From positions 9,796,464 through 9,860,463 of the forward strand of contig OZ007516.1 of assembly GCA_963931865.1 (NCBI GenBank): a stretch of DNA of 64,000 nucleotides, given 5' to 3'. The stretch comes from Axinella damicornis. Taxonomy: Eukaryota > Porifera > Demospongiae > Axinellida > Axinellidae. The notes under the pieces were generated by a model. It made no database searches, had not been told where the DNA came from, and was given only the letters and a program-made list of their open reading frames with translations. A program made the translations under genes and the position numbers. Below, piece by piece: positions 10,350 through 22,470 of the stretch (positions within the stretch are counted from its first letter, which is position 1; every line of letters starts with the position of its first letter).

Positions 10350-12640
10350 ATGAACGGTAGGTGGTTATAAAGGCTTATAAGTGTACCGTTTCTGAGATTT
10401 GGAGAGATTTTTTTGTATTGGCATATATTGCGTGTACGTCGTATCCCTACATACAGAGTCTACCGACTCTGTGATAGTTCTTGCCATCAGTGTCAGATGT
10501 GGAGGGAATTTCTGCCAATTGTGTGAGTTTTAAGGCTACTTAGTACTTTTTGTGACACAAATTGGAAGCAAATTACTTCCCGAACATAGACCATACAGTG
10601 AGTGGAACCTGTCTTATAGCTAGTGGTCACTATGCATGTAAGGCTGCCACCTCTCTATTATGGTCTACTGCTGGTCCCAGTTGCACTAATCCAGTACAAA
10701 ATGCATGACCTGCTTAAAGCACCCACCTGTCTGCAGTTATGGTGGGGAGACTCTATGTACGGTGCCCTGCAATAATCACATCCATATTGAGCTGGAAACT
10801 TGCAAGATTATAATTATTATGCCAGTACAAAAATCGCTCAAAATCTGAAACCATACTGCCATGCTGAATTTGCTGATTAAGAGATTCTTTACAACGAATG
10901 TGATCTAATCTAATGCAACCAATCTGCATAATAACGCAAGGTAACTATTTTATAGCTTACATAGTATGTCATGATGTACTAGAATAAAGACGGCATACCT
11001 AGTACATATACTATAACTTGCATTTAATTATAAGGGGTGAAAGTCTAGTGCAAAAGCAGTTTGCTAAAGCACCCTAGCCTACAAGCAGCTGCCTGGGCAC
11101 GCCAAAATAGCCTTGCTCCTATGAAGTATGCTTATAGGTCATGAAGGCACAGCCTATGAATGTCGTACATGATGTAGCTATACAAATGCATTTAGGTGAA
11201 GCTTACATTCATGCATGAACTTCTGACTGTACTCAGAAACATTCTACAGCTGTAGCTGGAGTGAGCCAATAGCAAAGCTAGCAAATTGGAAAGCACATGC
11301 ATGCTAGATAGAATTCAACTCCAACGACACAAAGTTTGAAATTAAGTACAACTGCTGCATCTTGCAAGAATTTGCAAGACTCTTCAAAATGGATATAATG
11401 CTTAGGAATGAAAGGTAAGCTAGCAATAGCTGCATGAGGAACACGTCTATAGCTGTGAATACGTATATGAGCTGGCGGATACAATCAGAGTCCTCTGAAA
11501 CATCCAACAGCTGACAGTAAGAACAGAGGCACTTACCAGGAGTGTGCGTGCCACTTGTTACTCCGTGTTTGCGTGAGCTGTACGTAAGCTGCATGGCTAC
11601 TTAGCCGATGGATGCAATCACAGTACAGTCTGAAGTATATTGCAAGAAAAAATGTATCTTGCAGGAACCATCAAGATGCAATGTAAATTCATCATGCAAG
11701 ATGAAACAGCAGTAGTTTACGCTGCACGACCACATTGCTTTGTCACAGTTGAAGTCTGTAACCACCCACTCAAGAACTATGGCTCCGTTTGAGACTCATG
11801 CACCAGCAAAGATCACTTAGCAACGAAACATAGTCATTACTTGAGATTGTTGCATTAGAAATACAGTCAGTGTGCCTGGTTTCGTTGCTGTTATTGTTGT
11901 AAATACATAATTTATGAGCTGGTGGATACAATCAGAGTCCGCTGAAACATCCAACAGGTGAGAGTAAGTGTGGTTGCCACTTGTTATTCCGTGTTTGTTA
12001 ATTGGGTTCTAATTGGGATGAGCAGTATAAGCTAGCTACCTAGCTGATGGATGCAATCACAGTACAGTCTGAAGTATATCGCAAGACAAGTACATACCTT
12101 GCAGTAACCAGCATGATGTGCATGCAATGTAAATTCATCCTGCAAGACATATCTTGCAGGAAAGCGCAAGATTCTCTGTCTACCCAAATTGGAAGAAGAA
12201 ATCTTGCAACAGAGTACTACCTAACTAACTTGCAATAAGAAATGAAAATCTTGCAAGTCTACACAGATTTTCTCTGTCTACCCAACATCCAACAAGCAAA
12301 ACATGCAAGAAGACCTAATCTGAGTGTTCCTGCAAGATTACAATGTCATGTATACATGCATTGAAATATTTCAGTTACAAAACAAGTGGCTATTCACTAA
12401 CCATGCAGCAATCATTTTGGCTTCAAAAGGCTGGACAGATATCTTGCAAGAACCTGCATGATGAGCAAGATTTCTTCCTGGCCCTGTAAAGTCATCCACT
12501 GGGTGAGAGACCTAAGGATGCCAATCGGTCTTGGGTAGTAGTGGTCCATTATGGATTGGTTGCTAAATTATAGCTAATGACTGCCGTTTAATCACCCCTG
12601 ACCATTTCATTGTTCATGAATTGTACTTAGTATTGTCACC

Positions 12641-12684
<44 letters not shown>

Positions 12685-15600
12685 TGCAGATGAGAAGAAA
12701 TCTCTGCGGCTCACTTTCATCCTTCAAATGTCAGTCTCATCTGTTCTTCTAACATCTGGTATTCTGTTTTGGTTTTATGGAGAGTTGCCCAAATTTGTAT
12801 TGAATGACCGTAAGTGGAAGCTTCTTACTTCAGTGTTCTCAGTCGACCACACAATGTATTACAATTGCTCAATCCCTTCAAGGGTTTGCTTCATTTGATC
12901 CAAAGCAATAATTATTCATTTGTTGTAGAAATCAAAAACTCCAGAATGCATAAATGTGATTAATACTTAGCTTTTTGCCCCCATATACGACAGCTAGACA
13001 CAAATGGAATAAACCGTAGCTGTGAGCTGTGAGATTGTCTTGTCTAATAACCGATATGAAGGAAAACCACTAGGCAAAGATGGTGCAATAGGCACTATCG
13101 GCATCATGAAAACATCCTGTCGATGTGCATTGTAGCAATCTAATGATCCCTGCATGTTTAGATTAAGGATCCATGCATATCACAGCAGGGGCTTGACCCA
13201 TGTTTGTAGCCATTGGACAATGTGATTGAGATACAGAGCATCAAAACTTGTTCCATGTGTATGCCCTACATATATAACTACTCTGTGGCCAATGCACTGC
13301 AATGGCCACAACTGCACATACTAAAAAGGAATAATGCTCATACTTGTGCAGCCCTGGGGCCTCTATTAGCACCTTGAACTCATTTTCATTTTTGATCTTG
13401 CATGGCAGAATAATATTCGATTTCTGTGTGGGACTTCTACATGATTACATATAATTATACGTCCTATAGGCTGGGTTTTGATTGTCCGTGTAGTCATGTT
13501 TCAGGATTATGTTCAATTACGCTGTCATGAGGCATGCACAGTTTATCGATGCCTGGTCAATTACTGGTAAGCTGTCCTGCTTCAAAGTAGGAAGGCTGTT
13601 GATAGACTTCAAATATCGCTAAAGGCTCACCTTGGATGGAAACACAGAAGTGCCGATGCTAGCTATGGAATTTGCACTAGCACTTCACATGATTGTTCAT
13701 GATCATTCACAAGTCATACATGTTGTGTTATACGATTTTGCTATAACAAAAGCTAGTCTGGAGCCTAAGAATGGATGAGGCTGGGCATAATTATGCATAG
13801 GACATCATAGCAATTTATTAAGTTATTGCGAAGTTAGTCAAGTAAAACTGTCACTACCTCTACTACTATGAGCAAGAGTGGGAACAGTGCTCATTCGTGC
13901 AGTATTGATTTGTTTGTTACAATGATGCATTTATTCTTCAATCCTCTGTACATTGCAGCCTGTGCACTACCATTAGCACTACGAATCACAATTCCACTTC
14001 AGTTCGTGTTCCACTTCCTATAACCCTGGTTGATGTTGTGCCAGTTACGATTTATAATATCAAGGTCAGTCTTTGCTTTGTGGATTCCAGTTCCTACGGA
14101 TAGGTAAATAAACATGAACTTTCCAGGTGCTGTAAGTATCGAATGAGTTGAGGAATTACGTTCGACCAACAGACCTATAACATTATCATCAACAGCAGAC
14201 TTTGTTTCTTCAATTGCTGTCCCTGTAAAGAGTGGTGAAAAACAGGGAATTCAGGCCTGGTATCACTCAACATGTGAGTGACGTCAGGTGGACATGGGGA
14301 GGGGGGCTAGTCATTTCAACAAGTCCTGGATCAGTTCATCATCCAGTCGTCTAGATTCGAACGCTCCATGACTATAGCCTCGTTCCCATGCAGGCCTGTG
14401 CGCCACTTTTCGGTTGCACGAAAGAACTGCAAGCGACAAAAAGCTGGGCGGGGCCTGGGAACAAGGCTACCATGGCTAGTAGAGGGTCTCAGACACTCTA
14501 CACAACTTTGTCGGCCAGTGTTCAACCTTATTTGCAGATGCCCCCCACATGCACCTAATGTCATAATACTAGGCCTGTAGATTATAGGTAGTGTACTGTG
14601 CAGGACACATGACTAATGGCACATACCTGCAGATCATCTTGTACAAGAAGAGTGATACCGATTTCACAGTCTTGTCTCGGAGTGGCTCAGCTTCTGGCCA
14701 TTTGGAAAAGAAGTCGACCAGAGTGACAATGTACCGGTTGCCACTGTCTGTCCTTGGCAATGGGCCAATAAGGTCAATTCCAACCTGGTATTAAAGAATC
14801 ATTATAAATCAGTACATAGCGTCTTCCAGTAAAATCTCTGTGCAATTTTCTGATACGTTTTATCTCTTCCCAGATGACCACCTACAAGGTGATGATTGAC
14901 ACGTTTAGCTAGTTAGCTAGCAGCTAATATTCTAGCAAGCTATAGTAGCTAATATTCTAGCAAGCTATATTATAGTATAGCTAATACTCTAGTAAGCTAT
15001 ATTATAGTATAGCTAATACTCTAGCAAGCTATATTATAGTATAGCTAATACTCTAGCAAGCTATAATATTCTAGCAAGCTGTAGTATAGTAGCTAGCTAA
15101 TACTCTAGCAAGCTATAGTAGCTAATATTCTAGCAAGCTATATTATAGTATAGCTAATAGTACTCTAGTAAGCTATATTATAGTATAGCTAATACTCTAG
15201 CAAGCTATATATATTATAGTATAGCTAATACTCTAGCAAGCTATAATATTCTAGCAAGCTATAGTATAGTAGCTAGCTAATACTCTAGCAAGCTATAGTA
15301 TCTAATACTCTAGCAAGCTATAGTAGCTAATACTCTAGCAAGCTATAGTAGCTAATACTCCAGCAAGCTCTAGCAAAGCAAAATCTTTGTTTACCTTCAA
15401 CCGACGAATGACAGGCCAGAACTATTCGCTCCTGTTCTTCTGCAGTCTGAGGGACTTGTCTCCATTCTCGTCTCTTGCCACATCCTCTGCACAGAGATTG
15501 ATCATCGCTACATGCAACACAGGTCATTGATGAGAACTTGGAACAGAAGCACAAGAATTGAGCCCTTAGGAATTCCCTTGTCTCCATATACTTTCAGGAG

Positions 15601-15856
15601 CATTACTAGTTTGTTCCTTGTATATAAATTGAAGTCTACCTCATTGAATCTGATATGAATAACTTGTCATTCTCTCAGTTTAATATTGGTGTGTTTGAGC
15701 TGGACCAGTTTGCACACCCATGCTGGAATAGTACAAATTCACACTAAAATTCTGAGATCAATAATTTTCTCTTTGTAGATGTACATTCTCATCATAGTAA
15801 TACTATTACTGTTCAGAAAGTGCCCAATTCCGGACCAGGTGTCTGAATGCTTCCGA
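10350..15856 (+). CDS. Putative two-pass membrane protein, five exons
   Basis: The proposed coding exons are 10350-10356, 12690-12809, 13470-13566, 13959-14064 and 15779-15856. Every junction has GT and AG, and all phases agree: ATG AAC G joins AT GAG, C joins GC TGG, TG joins C CTG, then two phase-0 joins. The product starts MNDEKKSLRL, followed by a membrane segment (VSSVLLTSGILFWFY). A loop of about 75 residues with several cysteines and an N-H-N-S-T-S glycosylation-type site follows, then a second segment (YILIIVILLLF) and a basic, short tail. The topology resembles small two-pass channel-accessory proteins, but no family is recognised. Exon 1 contributes only seven coding bases and is the weakest part. 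A short upstream frame from the ATG at 10334 would overlap it. The 3' end beyond 15857 is uncertain. Confidence 0.5.
11468..12146. repeat. Direct duplication inside intron 1
   Basis: About 235 bp at 11468-11704 recurs at 11914-12146. Shared landmarks in order are ATGAGCTGG, GGATACAATCAGAGTCC, CTGAAACATCCAACAG, GATGGATGCAATCACAGTAC and ATGCAATGTAAATTCATC. The copies differ by substitutions and a replaced middle segment. Across 11340-12470 the word TTGCAAGA and its complement recur many times, so the whole stretch is mildly repetitive. Confidence 0.75.
12645..12684. repeat. Poly-C tract abutting a splice acceptor
   Basis: About 40 consecutive C run straight into TGCAG, the 3' splice site of the exon starting at 12690. 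The tract therefore occupies the pyrimidine-tract position of a likely live gene. Its length would be prone to slippage. Confidence 0.9.
14375..14469. mobile_element. Hairpin MITE of the TAGCCTCG family
   Basis: 95 bp starting TAGCCTCGTTCCCATG and ending with the inverse GGGAACAAGGCTA; most of it folds back on itself. It is flanked by CCATGACTA and CCATGGCTA, a 9-bp duplication with one mismatch. It lies in the intron after exon 4 of the membrane-protein gene. Confidence 0.85.
14627..15587 (-). pseudogene. Retrovirus-type integrase gene remnant with introns
   Basis: Read on the minus strand, a cysteine-rich region (CVACSDD..LCRGCGKRREW) ends at 15395 in VE-G. Removing 14882-15394, which has GT and AG ends, joins it in frame to GGHLGRDKTYQKIA, the histidine part of the integrase HHCC zinc domain. 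After a gap where the CC half should be, another splice-bounded segment (14784 to 14627) gives VGIDLIGPLPRTDSG, then FFSKWPEAEPL, and MICR at a GT donor. That is the start of the integrase catalytic core, with the first Asp in GIDLIGP. The remaining catalytic residues are not found. Introns in an integrase suggest an old, gene-like copy (GIN1/KRBA2-type domestication) rather than a retroelement in place. It overlaps, on the other strand, an intron of the membrane-protein gene. Confidence 0.7.
14905..15376. repeat. AT-rich minisatellite, about 25-27-bp unit
   Basis: Variants of AGCTAATACTCTAGCAAGCTATAGT are repeated about 18 times, in short and long forms (with or without TATTATAGTAT). The array fills the intron of the integrase remnant almost entirely. 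Confidence 0.93.
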
Positions 15857-15967
15857 GTAAGACCACCTAATACTGCTCTTGGGGTTGGGGGGTTCCGAAA
15901 TATTTGGTGCACCTCCTGTGTAGGGAGATCCCAGCTATGGGTTGCTCCACATGGAACTACTCCAGCC

Positions 15968-16061
15968 TAGCCTCGTTCCCAGTCCCACGCCCAGCTTTTC
16001 GTCGCTTGCAGTACGTACTGCAAGCGACGAAAAGCTGGGCGTGGGACTGGGAACGAGGCTA
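15968..16061. mobile_element. Hairpin MITE of the TAGCCTCG family, exact TSD
   Basis: 94 bp that is almost a perfect palindrome, from TAGCCTCGTTCCCAGTCC to its inverse, centred on GCAGTACGTACTGC. Flanked by ACTCCAGCC on both sides (15959-15967 and 16062-16070), a perfect 9-bp target duplication. This is one of the clearest copies and defines the element ends. Confidence 0.93.
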
Positions 16062-16223
16062 ACTCCAGCCATCATTTCATTTGGTTCTGTCAACTGCTTC
16101 TCAGTACCCTTGCAGTGCTCAACTTCTCCATTAGGCAACTCAGCAATGATCGAGCTCTGTCCCCTGCCTGTCCAGTGGCGGATGTAGAAATTTTGAAAGG
16201 GGGGTTCGGTTGGCACATACACA

Positions 16224-16284
16224 GCGCACCGCCGAAGGTGGTGCGCAGAGCCGCGAAGCGGCGATCATTCCGCGCGAAGCGCGG
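16224..16284. repeat. Triple GAA-loop hairpin cluster
   Basis: Three adjacent hairpins each have GAA as the loop: GCGCACCGCC/GGTGGTGCGC (16224-16246, one mismatch), GCCGC/GCGGC (16250-16262) and CCGCGC/GCGCGG (16270-16284). The same trio occurs at 37242-37300, in the same subterminal position of a sister element. Confidence 0.85.
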
Positions 16285-16440
16285 AAAATTTTTTTACGTG
16301 TTCTTTTTAGCGATCAGGCAGGAAGCGCTCTCGTAGCAGCTCTGCGCATTCTGGACATGTTCCCAGACGCAAAGAAGATTGACTAAGTAACCCCAGACGC
16401 AAAGAAGATTGACTAAGTAACCAGTAAGTATCGATGTGTG

Positions 16441-18291
16441 GGACTGTTAGCTTCCTTCTTTTCATCGTCGACGGATTACAACCACGTATATATATGTGGA
16501 CAGTCGTGCGTTATTGCTTTATTTTCTAATTATACGTATATACAGAACAAAAATAATTGATGTAAAATTAAAAATGGTGTAGCAGCGTAACAGTCGTTCT
16601 GCCGACGGACGAAAATTACAGATTTTATTTGCAGAGCGGATACACAGCCAAAATAATAATCATATCTGATACAGTACTGTTGACTTCCTGTTCTGGTACA
16701 GATCTGAATGCAGATCTGTACCAGAACTGAAAATTTACTGAACTGTGACAGATACGTTGCTACAGGTGCGTATCGGATAGCTACTTTATGTGTTAATCGG
16801 ATCAAAGTGCTACAATCTGTATCACACCTGTAGCTCAATACCTGATTCAGATGTGTATGCATGAAATTCTGTATCGTATCTGTAAAGAAGGATGTGTTTC
16901 AGATGTGTAAATACAATTTATCTGTATCACAACTGTACAGAAAGTTATGATTCACATGTGTATTTTTGCCAGCCGGCTGGCTATATGCGCTCAGCGCGCG
17001 CAGGTAATAATTAATTAATTAACCATTCACAGTCACGTGACCACAATTTCAAACGAAGAAGACTGAACAACAAACTTCACCCATCGCTGGTTCGAGTCTG
17101 ACAAGCTACCACTCTTTCATATAGCGGCATGTCGATTCATCTACAATTATGGCTGAAGGAGGAAATGAGCCGTGGAGAAGTGACACTCTTTGTGATGTGA
17201 GATTCAAGTACAAGTCTACTTTACTTTGACCGACACGTTTCTGTATTCAGGGTTGCGTACGTCCTTCCTTTTAGTGTTGACACGGTGGAGGACTACCGTT
17301 CTATATGTTGGGACGTTTTGGAACCTGTGCAGGATCCATTTTTCTGCTGGAACTGCTACAGAAAGTGAAGAACCACCACATGCACATGCTGCTTCACCTG
17401 GCCTGGTTGACAACATGTTCCTCCTTCAACACAGAGAGGTCAGAGACTAAACACAAGCATGATTAGTGTGTAAATAACATATCACTCCCTTTTATGCAGA
17501 TGCGGTTGGTGTTATGATCGCACACTGCACAGTGATATATATGTGAACCGACAAGCAGGGAGCACTTATGTTTCATCTGTGGTGGTGGCATTACTGATGT
17601 CACTCAAAGGTTTGGTTCACATTATCAATTTACTCTATGTGATTATCACTGTACGTCAATAATGTAGAGAGAGCTGACAGCAAATAAGTAGCCGACTTCA
17701 CATCCTTTCAACACAGGACAGCTGGACAAGTGATGTTTAACTCAGCTGTGGTGCAAAGCTTCCTTGGTGGCATGACGGCAAAAGCCCTTTTTCTGCATTC
17801 AGCTATATACCAACCATGGACACTGAGTAAAGTGAGTTGTAATTCAACAACAACAATGGATGTGGTAAAATAATGATTTATATCTTGTCTAGATGCGAAA
17901 GGGGAAGTGCAAACAGAGGGAGGCGCCTGTTCAGTCCGTCACTCTGCGGCAACATGCAACCTGATACATATGCCTCCAAACAAATCGCTTCCCTGTAAGT
18001 GAATGATGGGATGAGAGCGTAATGGATTGGATAGACCATCACTTTCAACACTTTGTCACTCACTCTATACAGCTCCAGGTGCAGTATGGTTTGCTTCTGC
18101 TGTGTGCAGCCAAAGGCGGATCGTGGTTCTGCCTTGTGCAAGAATTCGAAGAACTGCAAGTTAACCAATCACCAATGCTTGTGATTGCCGTCTTCATCAT
18201 GTGTAGAAGTATCACTTCCCTAACAATCACTAGATCCGTATCAATTGTACAATCATGAGTCTACAAACAGCTGTACGTCTGTACAGTCTAA
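16441..18291. other. Interior of the 7.9-kb element: no confident gene
   Basis: Between 16600 and 16970 a motif cluster of CTGTATC, GATACAG and CAGATCTGTACC is dense. A small open segment MAEGGNEPWRSDTLCDV starts at 17150 and a 75-codon frame lies at 17226-17450. Possible splice acceptors (for example near 17716, AACACAG) occur, but the exons do not combine into a protein I recognise. Confidence 0.35.
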
Positions 18292-18861
18292 CAGCCCATT
18301 TACACTAGCGCTCTGGATTGACACAGCTTGAACCGAACTGCTCCGATCCGCTCTGTACTGGACCACCAAACTCCATCGAACTGGAAGGCATTGCTCGGTT
18401 CAGCCGAAGGATAGTTTATACAGACATGTGAGCATTGAAGAGGGAAAACGGCACGCTATCTTGTATGTGTGTCTAATGAAGAGCGATAACTCTGAACGTG
18501 CCTGAGCGTCCTCCAAAACCATCAAAGAAGAGATCACTGGCTGGAGCGCTCCAGCCCCAAGTGTAAACGGAATCGAACCCATTGGTAGGACATGGACAAG
18601 GGGCGAGACGGTTGACAATAGTATTGGAACCAGTCTCAGACCACTGGTTTGGAGATTAGGTGTTGTCACTGTTGTCCGACATAGTGTTGTATATCAAACA
18701 TGACTAGTCTCGTGAGGATGTGGTCTGGGCACGTGACTAATCATGAACTTCAACCCTGAACTGCACCTACATGCAGTGCTTGCACGGTGTAGTGTAAACG
18801 CACCTCCCAGCATCGAACTGGAGCGAATCCACCGTTCTTGGTCTGTAGTGTAAACGGGCTG
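18292..18861. mobile_element. PIF/Harbinger-like MITE, 570 bp
   Basis: The ends CAGCCCATTTACACTA and TAGTGTAAACGGGCTG are inverted with one or two changes. They are flanked by TAA on both sides (18289-18291, 18862-18864), the 3-bp TWA-type duplication of PIF/Harbinger. There is no coding capacity. A partial copy of TAGTCTCGTG...CACGTGACTA sits inside near 18703-18741. Confidence 0.7.
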
Positions 18862-18864
18862 TAA

Positions 18865-20348
18865 GGCTAGACACGATGTGACATACTAGTAGACAAACTT
18901 AGCTTGTTTTTGTGTACAACTTTTCAAACACCCTGTACTGTTCAAACATTGTTTTGTGCGTCTTTCAATTTGTTTGTGCAACATTTCCTGTGGCTATAAT
19001 ATTCAATGTTGAATAATATTTGATGCAATGACATCACTGTTGAATTCAATTCGTTGATGCAATGACATCATGATTACATCAATGGCAGTATAATATTAAT
19101 ACACAAGCCTTGCGTTTTGAATCAGATCAGTAGGCATACAGAGCTGAATCAGAATGCATAACAGATCTGTATCAGTTCAGCATTCATTCTGAATCAGACA
19201 AGTATCAAAACATCTGTATCTTACTTGTGCCCAAAATATCAGAGTCAGACTGTAAAGCCATTCCGGTACGGATCCGTAACATGATCTGATTCAGATCCGT
19301 TACAGTCCTGATTCAGAATGAAGCTTTTTGTTGTGTATGACGTAACGGGCTGGAATGTAACAAAATGGCGAGTTTTTCCAGTCCACGTGTAGCAGCTGTG
19401 TTGATGCATCTAGTGCGCGCAATTCTTGTTCATTTTGGCTACCTTGGCCATTTTTAGCTAGAATATGGAACTGTGACCCACTGAAACCAGCTTCTGACCC
19501 TTCATTGGAAAGATCAGACGAAACAGTTCGTGATTTGTTCGAGTGGTGCTGATCGGTGTCACTGAAAATGGCCGTGGGGTGGCGCACTTCGGAGGCTCGC
19601 CTTCAGTGCCGGAGACGCCAACAGAAAGATGAATGCGAAATCAGTCACCACCAATGTCTGGAGGATGCGATGGTAGGTCGATTGGTTCGTAACAAGGCAT
19701 GAGCAAAATTTCCGTAGCAAATTCCTGAGTCTCATCCACTGCCTATTATGTAACCTTTTATGATGTAGCCATGTTGGAATGCAAACTGATTCATACAAAG
19801 TAACTGATGCACTGCAAATGTGTTCCCAGTCATCCAGGGTGATCCTGTAGTGCACAAGGGAGGAAAGATGGTATACCTGTCCTGATTTCCAGAGAAAATG
19901 GACCTAATGCTAGGTATGTACACGCACGAAGTATGGAGATCTAACTGATGACTCATCGAACTGATGACTCATCATATAGACTGCACTGTGTGCCTGCATG
20001 GGCGTAGCTCCGTATACTATATGGGAAAGTATTGATTTCCACATACTCACCGCCATTTTGTAGGGCACTACTAGATGTATTCTAGCAGGTTCACTCAGCC
20101 ATTTTTGCCCTACATGACTTCATCAGAATGTTGACGCCACAGCTCGTGGCATGGCAACCCTTAAGTTCTGCTTGTAACCTCGCCCATTTAGGCCCACAGT
20201 CTATAACTTCAAAGGGTTCACTCCCCGAGTCACAGCTGCAACCACAGGTCGAAACTTTGACCAACACTCTCAGTGTGTAGACTACACTGACCATTGACTA
20301 CACGCACATAGTGTATGGAGGACTGAATAGTGACTCCACACCATCCGT
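18865..20348. other. Interior of the 7.9-kb element: repeated TCTGTATC/CTGAATC words
   Basis: Between 19120 and 19320 words such as CTGAATCAGA, TCTGTATCAG and GATCCGTAAC recur in both orientations. A minus-strand open frame of about 95 codons (19300-19587) has no recognised domain. No gene is supported. Confidence 0.35.
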
Positions 20349-20738
20349 TAGCCTCGTTCCCAGTCCCACTGCAGCTTTTTGTCACTTGCAGTACGGAAAA
20401 GCCTTGTACATTTCCTCACGTGAGCATGATGAAATCAACAAATGGCGAAATTTTCAGAACAAGGACGCTACGTTTTGTGTTATTCAACCAGCTACACGTT
20501 CAACGCTCGGTGAGTATGACTGTTGCTCCCCACTAGTTAGATACCCTGTACGTGTGGTACGTTACCTGGTGCCTTCGCTCTTCTTGCTGTTCTGAGACCC
20601 AGTACACCCACGTTCATTTAGGTCTTTCTACCGTCTTTCTACCCTTGACATCACTCACGTGAGGAATGTACCAGGCCCTCCGCGTTCTTTACTGCAACTG
20701 ACAGCAGCGCGTGGGCCTGGGAACAAATGAGGCTAATC
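20349..20738. mobile_element. Longer member of the TAGCCTCG fold-back family
   Basis: Starts TAGCCTCGTTCCCAGTCCCA and ends GCCTGGGAACAAATGAGGCTA, with inverted pieces around CTCACGTGAG inside. The flanks ACCATCCGT and ATCATCCGT agree at 8 of 9 if the right end extends three bases. At about 390 bp it is much longer than the 95-bp copies. Confidence 0.65.
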
Positions 20739-21048
20739 ATCATCCGTAGTTTGACTTGCACGGTCTCAGCTGTGACTGTGGTCAGTGTTTCATTTAGAGA
20801 ATCAAAATCCTGGGATGGCATAGTATTGGGGGAAAGGCATGAGTTTCCTTGCCCTGAATGAAGCATATTGGAGCAACCACCCTTCATTCTTTTTTGCAAC
20901 CGGCACAAAAGCAACCTAGCAATAACCCCGACCCCCTCCCCTGCCGGTGTGCCATACGTACACTTGCACGTACATAACATACGCGTCAACACATTACGAG
21001 GCTGGAATCCTCCACAATGATCAAACCGGTTTCTATCACAAAACTCTA

Positions 21049-21455
21049 TAGCCTCGTTCCCTGGCCATTCCCACCGCCAGCATTTCATCGCTTCCAGTAT
21101 GAAATACGGTGGGGGAAGGCCTGGGAGATCTGATCACGTGCGATGCCATCAAGTAGACACAAGGTAGACACACGGAGGGCGGTGCCCAATGAAGAATCTC
21201 GTCGTCCTGTGTTGTACTGTCTGTCCAATGGCTGGATATCAGAGCGTTCGCAAGGCAGACGATCGATACCGTTCGTTGTTCACAACGCCGGGGACGGATC
21301 AACGTGAAACAGGTATTTAAAAGGTTGGACACCGCCCCCGTGTGTCTACCATCTGTCTACCTGACGTCATCGCACGTGACCAGATCTCCCAACGCCGTAT
21401 TTCTTACTGGAAGCGATGAAATACTGGCGGTGGGAACGGCCTGGGAACGAGGCTA
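21049..21455. mobile_element. Long near-palindromic TAGCCTCG fold-back, 407 bp
   Basis: Ends TAGCCTCGTTCCCTGGCC and GGCCTGGGAACGAGGCTA. Complementarity continues inward through CCCACCGCCAG, ATCGCTTCCAGTA and a GTAGACAC block, so each arm is about 150 bp or more. The flanks AAAACTCTA and CAATTTCTA agree at 6 of 9 positions, consistent with an old 9-bp duplication. Confidence 0.8.
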
Positions 21456-22320
21456 CAATTTCTACTGTTGGACTTGTATACTATACAGCAACTCTTAGTG
21501 CTATAGCTAGCTACCAGTTATTTCAACAACAGCAGCTGCCCCTAATTAACAAGCAGCTGTTGTTAGGTTCCTGTGCTAATAATCACCACCATGGCCTATA
21601 TATACCTATCCAAGTTTGAAGCATAACTGCTGAGGGCTATATAGCTGTGATACAAGTGGTGAAACTCTAAATAGTGCTGTCTTTTAGCTCCATGAGAAGA
21701 TTGCTGGGCATTTTCACGTTTGTCACTCAGCCCCTTTGGATTCTAGCCTGAGTATGCTTGATGTAGCTCTCAACTGGCGCTTTTCCCTTCTTCGTAGCTA
21801 GCACAACATAGTTGGTTGTGCCACGGATCATGTGTGAAGGTTCCCCAGGCCCCCTCCGTCTTTGCATACATACCGGGTAATGCAAGGGATCAAAACCTGG
21901 TGTAGAAGGCCAAGGAACGAGGCTAGTTTGCTGCTAGAACACGTTACATAATACTATTATGTTGGCTCATTATTATCACAGTCACTGTGTATGTCCTTGT
22001 ATTACTGTGGTATCCTCGAGAGGTTTTGTGTGGATTCTAACGACTTACTAGCATGGTGCCTCGTTGTGTTAAGCTACTGCACATGAGCAATGCATCTGAT
22101 TAGCGATTACATAACAACGACTTAATATATTACTATCCACTCCTATATAGCTTCCTCAGCTCCGTGACAATCCCTCAGCACCCTGACCTTGAGAACCTCG
22201 CTCTTTGCTCTGACAGGAACTGGTGAGTCGTCTCTCAGTGCAAGCAACTGGTGACTTTAGCGTCATCCTTGGCCTGCCTGCAACTATATACTATTCCATT
22301 CCCATGCTATGAATGTTACA
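21456..22320. other. Interior of the 7.9-kb element: no gene seen
   Basis: A lone GGCCAAGGAACGAGGCTAG end at about 21909-21927 is probably a broken member of the hairpin family. A short open segment near 22148-22218 ends at a possible GT donor, but it matches nothing I recognise. Confidence 0.35.
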
Positions 22321-22326
22321 ATGTGT

Positions 22327-22403
22327 GTTTGTTTGTGTGTGTGTGTGTGTGGTGTGTGTGTGTGTGTGTGGTGTGTGTGGTTGTAGTGGTTGTGTGTGTG
22401 TGT

Positions 22404-22439
<36 letters not shown>

Positions 22440-22470
22440 CGTGTGTGCGTGCGTGTGTGCGTGCGTGTGA
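22327..22470. repeat. (GT)n microsatellite
   Basis: GT repeats with GG and GC interruptions (GCGTGCGTGT towards the right). Cys-Val and His-Thr frames across it are artefacts of the repeat. Confidence 0.95.

Noticed and set aside
14905..15376. CRISPR-like or centromeric satellite
   Set aside because: There are no unique spacers, and the array is confined to an intron of a decayed gene; a local minisatellite explains it.
17085..17100. tRNA gene or SINE suggested by GGTTCGAGTCT
   Set aside because: It resembles a Pol III B box, but no A box or cloverleaf can be formed at the right distance.
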